Shown piece by piece: positions 33,733 through 40,194 of a stretch of 41,415 bases of DNA. This DNA comes from Planococcus sp. APC 4015 (GTDB taxonomy: Bacteria > Actinomycetota > Actinomycetes > Actinomycetales > Microbacteriaceae). The stretch spans positions 1 through 41,415 of the forward strand of contig JASDDH010000005.1 of NCBI GenBank assembly GCA_030407505.1, read 5' to 3'. The first letter of the stretch is position 1, and every line of letters begins with the position of its first letter. The position numbers and the translations under genes were made by a program. The notes beneath the pieces are model-generated. The model was not told the DNA's origin and ran no database searches. It saw nothing but the letters and a program-made list of their open reading frames with translations.

Positions 33733-34445
33733 CGGCGTCGCCGTTCGGGGTCCTGGTCACCGGAGGCGCCGGTGGCCTCGGTGGCGCGATCGTCTCGGCG
33801 TTCGCCGAACGAGGAGACGCGGTGGTCAGCGTCGACTCCGTCGCGCACGACCACGGCGGCGGCGTGCTCTCGATGCAGTGCGACGTCACCGATCCGCTCG
33901 CGCTCGCGCGACTCGAGGAGCAGCTCGCCGCGGATGGTCACCGCGTCGACATCCTGGTGAATGCTGCGGGAGTCGCATCCGAGTCGCGATTCCTCGACAT
34001 GACGGCCGCCGAGTTCGACAGAGTGTTTCATACCAATGTCGCCGCCGCCGTCGAGCCGACCAGGGTCTTCCTGCCGGGAATGGTGCGGCACGGGTGGGGC
34101 AGGGTGATCATGATCACGTCCCAGCTCGGCCAGCGTGGCGAGCCCGGGTTCGCGCACTATGCGGCATCCAAAGCGGCGATCGTCGGGTTCAGCAAGTCGC
34201 TGGCGAGAGAAGTCGCGGAGTCCGGCGTGACGGTGAACTGCGTGGCTCCGGGGCCCGTGAACACCCCGATGTCGCGTTCTCTGCCCGACGCGGCGACCGA
34301 TGCCATCCGCGCGAGGCTCCCGCTCGGACGCTTCGCCGAGATCCACGAGGTGGTGCCCACGGTGCTGCTGCTCGCAGGAGCTGACAGCGGCTCGGCCTAC
34401 ATCGGTCAAACCCTGGGTCCCAACAGCGGGGACGTCATGCCCTGA
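33729..34445 (+). CDS. Short-chain dehydrogenase/reductase
   Basis: 238 residues, classical SDR. The cofactor loop is TGGAGGLG, followed by NAAG in the fourth strand and the catalytic Ser, with YAASK (Tyr-x3-Lys), then [10 protein letters not shown]. An acidic residue after the second strand (SVDSV) suggests NAD(H). It probably oxidises a hydroxy-acid or hydroxyacyl intermediate. The GTG start at 33729 overlaps the flavoprotein stop by four bases (GTGA) and gives the family's normal length; the frame open to 33540 is a shadow. Last gene of the island operon; no strong terminator is visible before the aldehyde dehydrogenase promoter. Confidence 0.9.
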   Translation: MTASPFGVLVTGGAGGLGGAIVSAFAERGDAVVSVDSVAHDHGGGVLSMQCDVTDPLALARLEEQLAADGHRVDILVNAAGVASESRFLDMTAAEFDRVFHTNVAAAVEPTRVFLPGMVRHGWGRVIMITSQLGQRGEPGFAHYAASKAAIVGFSKSLAREVAESGVTVNCVAPGPVNTPMSRSLPDAATDAIRARLPLGRFAEIHEVVPTVLLLAGADSGSAYIGQTLGPNSGDVMP

Positions 34446-34487
34446 CCTTCTTCCCGGTTCACACCACCCGACAGGTCCATCGGGATG

Positions 34488-34520
34488 TGCAACGGGATGC
34501 AACGTTGCGAGGCCTACCGT
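34488..34520 (+). promoter_or_regulatory. Operator-like repeats and promoter upstream of the aldehyde dehydrogenase
   Basis: TGCAAC is repeated at 34488-34493 and 34498-34503, the second inside a perfect 10-bp palindrome GCAACGTTGC (34499-34508). A -10-like TACCGT follows at 34515-34520. The location fits binding by a GAF/AcoR-type activator such as the one encoded at 14006. The factor is inferred. Confidence 0.5.
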
Positions 34521-34567
34521 CGACGCAGCGCGACACCGACGTCGCGGCACACGTCGAAGGAGACACC

Positions 34568-36115
34568 ATGACCATCGTGGAAGAGGGCGTCTCGAGCGTC
34601 TACGCAGCCCCCGGGCAGCGCGGCTCGGTCGCCGACTATCGCCCCCGTTACGGGCACTACATCGGCGGCGAGTACGTCGACCCGGTGAAGGGCCAGTGGT
34701 TCGAGAACATCTCGCCCGTCAACGGCAAGCCGTTCTGCGAGGTCGGTCGCGGCACCGTCGAAGACATCGATCGTGCGGTGGATGCCGCGTGGAAGGCCTT
34801 CGCGTCGTGGGGCAAGACCAGCCCGACCGAGCGCAGCAACATGCTGCTGAGGATCGCCGACCGCATGGAGGAGAACCTCGAGAAGATCGCGGTCGCCGAG
34901 ACGTGGGAGAACGGCAAGCCGGTGCGTGAGACCCTGGCCGCCGACATCCCGCTCGCGATCGATCACTTCCGCTACTTCGCCGGCGTGCTGCGTGCCCAGG
35001 AGGGCGGAATCTCACAGCTGGACGAAGACACCGTGGCCTACCACTTCCAGGAGCCGCTGGGCGTGGTCGGTCAGATCATCCCGTGGAACTTCCCGATCCT
35101 GATGGCCGTGTGGAAGCTCGCCCCCGCGCTCGCCGCCGGCAACTGCATCGTGCTGAAGCCGGCCGAGCAGACGCCGGCATCCATCCTCTTCCTCATGGAC
35201 CTCATCGGCGACCTGATTCCTGCGGGCGTGCTCAACATCGTCAACGGCTTCGGCATCGAGGCGGGCGCGCCCCTCGCGTCGCACAAGAGGATCCGCAAGA
35301 TCGCGTTCACCGGTGAGACGACCACGGGCCGCCTGATCATGCAGTACGCGTCGCAGAATCTGATCCCCGTCACGCTGGAGCTCGGAGGCAAGAGCCCCAA
35401 CGTCTTCTTCGAAGACGTCGCGCGGGCGAAGGACTCCTTCTACGACAAGGCGCTCGAGGGCTTCTCGTTCTTCGCCCTCAACAACGGCGAGGTCTGCACA
35501 TGCCCGTCGCGGGCGCTGATCCAGCGGTCGATCTACGACCAGCTGCTCGGCGACGGCATCGAGCGGGTGCGGGCGATCACGCAGGGCAACCCGCTGGACC
35601 CCGAGACGATGATCGGCGCGCAGGCGTCGAACGACCAGCTCGAGAAGATCCTGTCGTACATGGACATCGGAAAGCAGGGTGGCGCCAAGGTGCTCATCGG
35701 CGGTGAGCGGGCCGACCTGGGCGGCGACCTGTCGGAGGGCTACTACGTGCAGCCGACGATCTTCGAGGGCACGAACGACATGCGCATCTTCCAGGAGGAG
35801 ATCTTCGGGCCGGTGCTCGCCGTGACGTCGTTCGACGAATACGACGACGCGATCTCGATCGCCAACGACACCCTGTACGGGCTGGGCGCCGGTGTGTGGA
35901 GCCGCGACATGAACACCGCCTACCGTGCGGGACGCGCGATCCAAGCCGGTCGCGTATGGACCAACACGTATCACCAGTACCCCGCGCACGCGGCGTTCGG
36001 CGGGTACAAGCAGTCGGGCATCGGCCGTGAGAACCACCTCAAGATGCTCGACCACTACCAGCAGACGAAGAACCTGCTCGTGTCGTACGCCGAAGGGCCG
36101 ATGGGCTTCTTCTGA
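34568..36115 (+). CDS. Aldehyde dehydrogenase, ExaC/AldB/AcoD type
   Basis: 515 residues, NAD-dependent aldehyde dehydrogenase. Visible are the Rossmann elements [43 protein letters not shown], the general-base segment [13 protein letters not shown] and the catalytic cysteine in [11 protein letters not shown]. The ending EGPMGFF is typical of the acetaldehyde/chloroacetaldehyde group (ExaC, AldB, AcoD). It oxidises short-chain aldehydes to acids. ATG 34568 is chosen because GAAGGAG lies six bases upstream. The DUF779 gene downstream and the GAF regulator at 14006 are its usual partners. Its promoter region is separate from the island operon. Confidence 0.95.
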   Translation: MTIVEEGVSSVYAAPGQRGSVADYRPRYGHYIGGEYVDPVKGQWFENISPVNGKPFCEVGRGTVEDIDRAVDAAWKAFASWGKTSPTERSNMLLRIADRMEENLEKIAVAETWENGKPVRETLAADIPLAIDHFRYFAGVLRAQEGGISQLDEDTVAYHFQEPLGVVGQIIPWNFPILMAVWKLAPALAAGNCIVLKPAEQTPASILFLMDLIGDLIPAGVLNIVNGFGIEAGAPLASHKRIRKIAFTGETTTGRLIMQYASQNLIPVTLELGGKSPNVFFEDVARAKDSFYDKALEGFSFFALNNGEVCTCPSRALIQRSIYDQLLGDGIERVRAITQGNPLDPETMIGAQASNDQLEKILSYMDIGKQGGAKVLIGGERADLGGDLSEGYYVQPTIFEGTNDMRIFQEEIFGPVLAVTSFDEYDDAISIANDTLYGLGAGVWSRDMNTAYRAGRAIQAGRVWTNTYHQYPAHAAFGGYKQSGIGRENHLKMLDHYQQTKNLLVSYAEGPMGFF

Positions 36116-36153
36116 GCGGCGACCCGGCCCGTCCCCAGCGGGTCGACCCCGGT

Positions 36154-36180
36154 CCGGGCGGAGACCCCCTCTCCGCCCGG
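36154..36180 (+). terminator. Strong hairpin between aldehyde dehydrogenase and DUF779 genes
   Basis: A 10-bp perfect stem (CCGGGCGGAG / CTCCGCCCGG) with a 7-base loop, no T tract. It lies in a 226-base gap before the DUF779 gene and could attenuate read-through or protect the upstream mRNA end. Confidence 0.45.
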
Positions 36181-36341
36181 GCTCCCGGGGGTCGCAGGGC
36201 CGGGCCGGGCGGCCGGTTGCCGTGAGCCTTCAGCCGGCGGCCGAGGGCGTGGGTGTTTCCCGGTCTCTCGGCGACCAGGTGGCTTCTCACCGACAGGGAC
36301 GGCGGCCGGGATCGGAAGACGACAGAGAGAGTGCGAGAGCG

Positions 36342-36740
36342 ATGACAGCGACACAGACATACAGTCGGGTGGCGGTGACGGATGCCGCAGCCGGCCTGCT
36401 GCGCGAGCTGACCGTGCAGCACGGTCAGCTCATGTTCCACCAGTCCGGCGGATGCTGCGACGGCAGCGCGCCCATGTGCTTCCCGGTCGGCATGTTCATC
36501 ACCGGACCGTCCGACGTGCACCTCGGCACCTTGCGCGTGGGGCTCGACGCGCCGATCGAGGTCTACATCTCGGAGGCGCAGTTCGAGTACTGGAAGTACA
36601 CCCACATCACCATCGACGTCGTACCCGGCCGGGGTGCGGGCTTCTCGGTGGAAGGCCCCACCGGCAACCGGTTCATCATCAGATCCCGGATGCTGGACGA
36701 CCCCGAACTCGTGCACTTCGGGCTCAAGGACGCGGCGTAG
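36342..36740 (+). CDS. DUF779 family protein
   Basis: 132 residues. The family hallmark is the cysteine-rich loop HQSGGCCDGSAPMCFP at about residues 30-45, followed by conserved blocks VYISEAQFEYWKYTHITIDVVPGRG and FIIRSRML. DUF779 proteins are found almost only beside ExaC-type aldehyde dehydrogenases in actinobacteria and proteobacteria; their role is undetermined, but the three clustered cysteines suggest metal or redox assistance to that enzyme. The ATG at 36342 gives the usual family length; the frame open from 35925 reads antisense-like through the dehydrogenase gene. No strong ribosome-binding site is seen (GAGAG). Confidence 0.9.
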   Translation: MTATQTYSRVAVTDAAAGLLRELTVQHGQLMFHQSGGCCDGSAPMCFPVGMFITGPSDVHLGTLRVGLDAPIEVYISEAQFEYWKYTHITIDVVPGRGAGFSVEGPTGNRFIIRSRMLDDPELVHFGLKDAA

Positions 36741-36791
36741 GCCGGGATCGACGTGTCACGGATCGGAGCGCGTCGCCGCTGAGCCCCGCTG

Positions 36792-37946
36792 TCAGCGACC
36801 GAAGAACGCGAAGACGAAGCCGAAGAGGTTGGGAGCGAGCCAGAACAGCAGCACGATTCCGCCGATGACGATCGCCGCCCACGGGATGCCGCGCCGCAGA
36901 CGTCGGCCGGGTGCCGCCACCCCGGGCGGCGGCCGCAGCACCCCGGCCGGAGCGGCGAAGGGCACGCCGGGCTGCGGCATCCGCTCGTCGACCAGGCGAT
37001 CGTCGCGCCAGCGTTCCCACTGCGCGAGCTTGTCCAGCAGTGCGCCGACGACGGAGAACAGCCAGGCCCAGGACGCAGGGTCGAGCGTCGAGAAGTCGCG
37101 CTTCGAGTAGAGGAACAGCCAGTCGTCGACGATCTCGACGTCGAGGGCGGCCGCATCGTCGATGAAGCGCGCCATGATGTCGGGCGTGAACAGATAGAGC
37201 GCGTCACGCTCGTAGCCTGCGGGACAGAACAGCGAGAAGTAGCTGTCGAAGTCGCCCTCGAGGCTCAGCCGCTGGTCTCGGTCGACGTTCATGGGCAGGT
37301 TCGAGCCGAACAGCCCGTTGTTGCCGAGCGCGTCGAGCACGATGTGCGGAAGCGGCACACCGAGCTTGACGGCTATGTACCCCCACCTGTGCGTCGTGCG
37401 GTTCTTGCCCGATCCGGTCGTATAGCGGTAGTTGCCGAACTCGACGAAGCGCGGCTGGTCGCCGCGCACGACGTCGAGCGAGTGCCGGTCGCTGCCGGTG
37501 CCGAAGAGCATGCCCGGCAGCCCCGGGGCGTTGAGTCGGGGGATGTACTGCATCCCGTTCGCGCGCGCGAACCCGTGCAGCCGGAAGCGGCGCTCGCTCG
37601 CTCCCCGCATCCCGCGGATCGCGAGGGGGACCGCGACGCCGACGATGATCGCGATCACGATGATCGGTGCGAGCGCCGCGAGGACCGCCGCGAATCCGCC
37701 CGAGCCCGACGCCGACGAGCCGATGACGGTGAAGGCGATGCCGATGAACGCGCTGAAGAACGTGAGCAGGACGCCGCAGACGATCACGACCGCGATGACC
37801 CCGACGATGACGGATGCCGTCGACGATGACACGGCGCCGGATGCCTTGAGGCTCTGGCTGTGGGCCCGCACCGCGTTGCGGTCGACCGGATCGACGAGCG
37901 GTCGCGGATCGAAAGCGACCGGGCGTGGCCCGGGAATCCCCGTCAT
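36792..37946 (-). CDS. DUF3137 domain-containing membrane protein
   Basis: 384 residues. Two hydrophobic helices near the N-terminus ([46 protein letters not shown]), then a cytosolic or external domain with FEFGNYRY-like features ([52 protein letters not shown]) and a last C-terminal helix ([23 protein letters not shown]). The central part matches DUF3137, a family linked to membrane proteins of unknown function (similar to galanin-type names in databases should be ignored). It is convergent with the DUF779 gene, 51 bases apart, and divergent from rpsF. Function not known. Confidence 0.75.
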   Translation of the reverse strand: MTGIPGPRPVAFDPRPLVDPVDRNAVRAHSQSLKASGAVSSSTASVIVGVIAVVIVCGVLLTFFSAFIGIAFTVIGSSASGSGGFAAVLAALAPIIVIAIIVGVAVPLAIRGMRGASERRFRLHGFARANGMQYIPRLNAPGLPGMLFGTGSDRHSLDVVRGDQPRFVEFGNYRYTTGSGKNRTTHRWGYIAVKLGVPLPHIVLDALGNNGLFGSNLPMNVDRDQRLSLEGDFDSYFSLFCPAGYERDALYLFTPDIMARFIDDAAALDVEIVDDWLFLYSKRDFSTLDPASWAWLFSVVGALLDKLAQWERWRDDRLVDERMPQPGVPFAAPAGVLRPPPGVAAPGRRLRRGIPWAAIVIGGIVLLFWLAPNLFGFVFAFFGR

Positions 37947-38178
37947 CGTTCCTCCCGAGGTCGTGACCGCCCACGCTACCCGGCGTGCCGCAGCTCCGCC
38001 CGAGCTCGGCGGCTCGCCGCGGTTTCACCCCGGCGCGGCCCCCGCGCCTCGGCCCCCCCGGTTCGGCCCGCCCAGGGCCCAGTTGCCTGGGCACACCGCA
38101 TCCGCCCACCGCTATGCGGCGCGTCGGGGCAACTCGCCGACACCGACGGCCCATCCCGCGGGGCGGCCGAACCGGCGG

Positions 38179-38208
38179 TTGGGCGGGGGACCCGGCATCC
38201 GGTATCAT
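38179..38208 (+). promoter_or_regulatory. Promoter of the rpsF-ssb-rpsR-rplI operon
   Basis: TTGGGC (38179-38184), 18 bases, then TATCAT (38203-38208), the best sigma-70-like promoter in the window. It gives a leader of about 105 bases. The rest of 37947-38178 holds only a weak hairpin (GCCCAGG 38070-38076 / CCTGGGC 38086-38092) and no gene. Confidence 0.7.
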
Positions 38209-38271
38209 GGGAGGGTTGTCCGCATGCGCCCCTGTGCGCGAGAAGCCGGATGACGTGCACACACCCTCCTG

Positions 38272-38292
38272 CTGCCGGGAAATGCCCGACAG
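38272..38292 (+). other. Leader hairpin of rpsF, possible S6:S18 autoregulatory element
   Basis: CTG-C-CGGG-aaatg-CCCG-A-CAG folds into a hairpin with one internal mismatch, followed directly by CCG. Known S6:S18 leader motifs carry a CCG beside a short stem, so this is a candidate, though I have not matched the full motif. Confidence 0.3.
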
Positions 38293-38319
38293 CCGTTCTA
38301 GTCCGAAGGAGGTGGGTTA

Positions 38320-38703
38320 GTGACGCACCAGTACGAACTCATGGTCATCTTGAACCCCGAGATCGACGAGCGCCAGGTCGCTCCGAACCTCGACAAGTTC
38401 CTCAAGGTCATCACCGGCGACGGTGGAACCATCGAGAACATCGACATCTGGGGTCGCCGCCGTCTCGCTTACGAGATCCAGAAGAAGACCGAGGGCATCT
38501 ACGCCGTCGTCAGCTTCACGGCAACGAGCGCGACCACTCAGGAACTCGACCGCCAGCTGAAGCTCAACGAGCAGATCATGCGCACCAAGGTGCTCCGCGC
38601 CGAAGATGCGATCGCGATGATCGCCTCCGAGAAGCAGCGCGCCGACGAGAAGGCCGCCCGCAAGGCTGCCCGCCCCGCGAAGCCCGTCAAGCAGGACGCG
38701 TAA
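38320..38703 (+). CDS. rpsF: 30S ribosomal protein S6
   Basis: 127 residues. The sequence [29 protein letters not shown] is the S6 N-terminus, and [21 protein letters not shown] the central signature. The C-terminal tail is long and basic ([17 protein letters not shown]), as usual in actinobacteria. It binds S18 and 16S rRNA in the platform of the small subunit. GTG start preceded by AAGGAGG, a very strong ribosome site. First gene of the conserved rpsF-ssb-rpsR-rplI operon. Confidence 0.98.
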   Translation: MTHQYELMVILNPEIDERQVAPNLDKFLKVITGDGGTIENIDIWGRRRLAYEIQKKTEGIYAVVSFTATSATTQELDRQLKLNEQIMRTKVLRAEDAIAMIASEKQRADEKAARKAARPAKPVKQDA

Positions 38704-38708
38704 CGACG

Positions 38709-39230
38709 ATGGCCGGCGAGACGATCATCACCGTCGTGGGAAACCTCACGGCTGATCCCGAACTGCGTTACACGCAGAACGGACTCCCCGTCGCGAACTT
38801 CACGATCGCGTCGACGCCGCGCAACTTCGACCGTGCCGCCAACGAGTGGAAGGACGGCGAAGCGCTGTTCCTCCGCGCGAGCGTGTGGCGCGAGTTCGCC
38901 GAGCACGTGGCGGGCTCGCTGACCAAGGGCATGCGGGTCATGGCGACCGGCCGCCTCAAGCAGCGCAGCTACCAGGACCGCGAGGGCAACAACCGCACCG
39001 CGATCGAGCTCGAGGTCGACGAAGTCGGCCCGTCGCTGCGCTACGCGACCGCACAGGTCACGCGCGCAGCCGGTGGCAGCAGCGGTGGCGGCGGTGGAGG
39101 AGGCGGCCAGCAGTCGCGTCCGGCACAGGTCGCTGAAGAGCCGTGGTCCACGCCCGGTTCCTCGAACGCCGGCGGCGGTGATGCCTGGAGCGCTCCGGGC
39201 ACCTCCTACGGCGACGACACCCCGTTCTGA
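38709..39230 (+). CDS. ssb: Single-stranded DNA-binding protein
   Basis: 173 residues. OB fold in the first ~115 residues ([63 protein letters not shown]), then a flexible Gly-rich linker with an eight-glycine run, and an acidic tip DDTPF that recruits replication and repair proteins. It coats single-stranded DNA at forks. The ATG at 38709 lies five bases after the rpsF stop. The tip lacks the usual Ile (DDxPF form), a mild variant. Confidence 0.97.
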   Translation: MAGETIITVVGNLTADPELRYTQNGLPVANFTIASTPRNFDRAANEWKDGEALFLRASVWREFAEHVAGSLTKGMRVMATGRLKQRSYQDREGNNRTAIELEVDEVGPSLRYATAQVTRAAGGSSGGGGGGGGQQSRPAQVAEEPWSTPGSSNAGGGDAWSAPGTSYGDDTPF

Positions 39231-39232
39231 CG

Positions 39233-39253
39233 CTTCGACAAGCTCAGCGACCG
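39233..39253. repeat. Short interspersed repeat of the CTTCGACAAGCTCAG type
   Basis: CTTCGACAAGCTCAGCGACC follows the ssb stop. From memory, similar CTTCGACAAGCTCAGG-type words are scattered between genes in many Micrococcales; only this copy is seen in the window. Confidence 0.4.
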
Positions 39254-39304
39254 TAGAGCGCTCGGCGACCGCAAGGCCCTGATCGCACGAACGCAATGAA
39301 ATTC

Positions 39305-39329
39305 CGGATGCCTCGGGCCGAGGCATCCG
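39305..39329 (+). terminator. Perfect GGATGCC/GGCATCC hairpin between ssb and rpsR
   Basis: CGGATGCCTCG and CGAGGCATCCG form an 11-bp stem with a three-base loop. No T tract follows and rpsR begins 20 bases later, so it acts as a partial terminator, a processing site or a stabiliser within the operon. Confidence 0.5.
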
Positions 39330-39349
39330 ACAACACCGAAGGAAACAAC

Positions 39350-39604
39350 ATGGCTGGAAAGGCAACCGGCGATCGCCGGAAGCCGCGGAAGGGCGCGAAG
39401 AACGCTGCCCCCGCGAAGGCGATCCGCGTCGGACTCATCGACTACAAGGACGTCGCAACGCTTCGCAAGTTCATCTCGGAGCGTGGAAAGATCCGCGCCC
39501 GTCGTATCACCGGTGTCTCGGTGCAGGAGCAGCGTCTGATCGCCAAGGCGATCAAGAACGCGCGCGAAATGGCGCTCCTGCCTTACGCCGGCGCTGGCCG
39601 CTAA
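39350..39604 (+). CDS. rpsR: 30S ribosomal protein S18
   Basis: 84 residues. Signature [50 protein letters not shown]. The N-terminus is short and basic. It pairs with S6 in the small-subunit platform. ATG 39350 is chosen over the in-frame ATG at 39296 because GAAGGA lies eight bases upstream and the family length fits, while the longer reading would run through the hairpin at 39305-39329. The C-x2-C zinc motif found in some S18 paralogues is absent, so this is a zinc-independent form. Confidence 0.97.
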   Translation: MAGKATGDRRKPRKGAKNAAPAKAIRVGLIDYKDVATLRKFISERGKIRARRITGVSVQEQRLIAKAIKNAREMALLPYAGAGR

Positions 39605-39614
39605 GGAGCACCCG

Positions 39615-40067
39615 ATGGCAAAGCTGATTCTCACGAACGAGGTCACCGGGCTCGGAAGCGCCGGTGACGTCATCGAGGTCAAGAACGGGTACGCCCGTAA
39701 CTTCCTCATCCCCCAGGGCTTCGCTGTGGCCTGGACCCGCGGTGGCGAGAAGCAGGTGGCGTCGATCCGCGCCGCTCGCGAATCCCGCGCGATCCACGAC
39801 CACGAAGAGGCCGTGGCCCTCAAGGACTCGCTCGAGTCGAACAAGGTTCGTCTGGCCGTGAAGGCGGGCGCCGAAGGGCGTCTGTTCGGTTCGGTCAAGA
39901 CGGGCGATGTCGCCGACGCGGTGAAGGCCGCCGGACTCGGTGACCTCGACAAGCGCAAGATCCAGATCTCGTCGCCGATCAAGCTGGTCGGCGAGCACGA
40001 GGCGACGGTTCGCCTGCGTGACGACCTCACCGCCGTGATCACCCTCCAGGTGGTCGCCGCGAAGTAA
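39615..40067 (+). CDS. rplI: 50S ribosomal protein L9
   Basis: 150 residues. The N-terminal domain [36 protein letters not shown] is diagnostic, followed by the long connecting helix and a C-terminal domain ([47 protein letters not shown]). It sits near the L1 stalk and helps reading-frame maintenance. Begins ten bases after rpsR and ends the operon in this window with a strong terminator. dnaB, often next in this arrangement, is not found in the next kilobase. Confidence 0.98.
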   Translation: MAKLILTNEVTGLGSAGDVIEVKNGYARNFLIPQGFAVAWTRGGEKQVASIRAARESRAIHDHEEAVALKDSLESNKVRLAVKAGAEGRLFGSVKTGDVADAVKAAGLGDLDKRKIQISSPIKLVGEHEATVRLRDDLTAVITLQVVAAK

Positions 40068-40079
40068 TCGCGTCGAAGA

Positions 40080-40115
40080 ACGGATGCCGCGGCCCCTCGG
40101 GTCCGCGGCATCCGT
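40080..40115 (+). terminator. Terminator of the rpsF-rplI operon
   Basis: A perfect 13-bp stem (ACGGATGCCGCGG / CCGCGGCATCCGT) with a 10-base loop, followed by CGTTT, starts 12 bases after the rplI stop. Each arm contains the recurrent GGATGCC/GGCATCC word. Confidence 0.85.
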
Positions 40116-40132
40116 CGTTTACGGGCGCAGGT

Positions 40133-40179
40133 GAGCGCGGCAGCACCGGTCCAGGCACGGTCCCGGTGCTGCCGCGCTC
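40133..40179. terminator. Second, bidirectional hairpin terminator between rplI and the surface protein gene
   Basis: GAGCGCGGCAGCACCGG and CCGGTGCTGCCGCGCTC form a perfect 17-bp stem with a 13-base loop, ending 15 bases past the stop of the minus-strand gene. It can stop transcription from both sides. Confidence 0.75.
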
Positions 40180-40194
40180 CTGCTCACGGGCGGT

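Noticed and set aside
15347..34567. Integrase, transposase or direct repeats bounding the island
   Set aside because: I looked at both junctions and found none; transfer is suggested only by context and word density.
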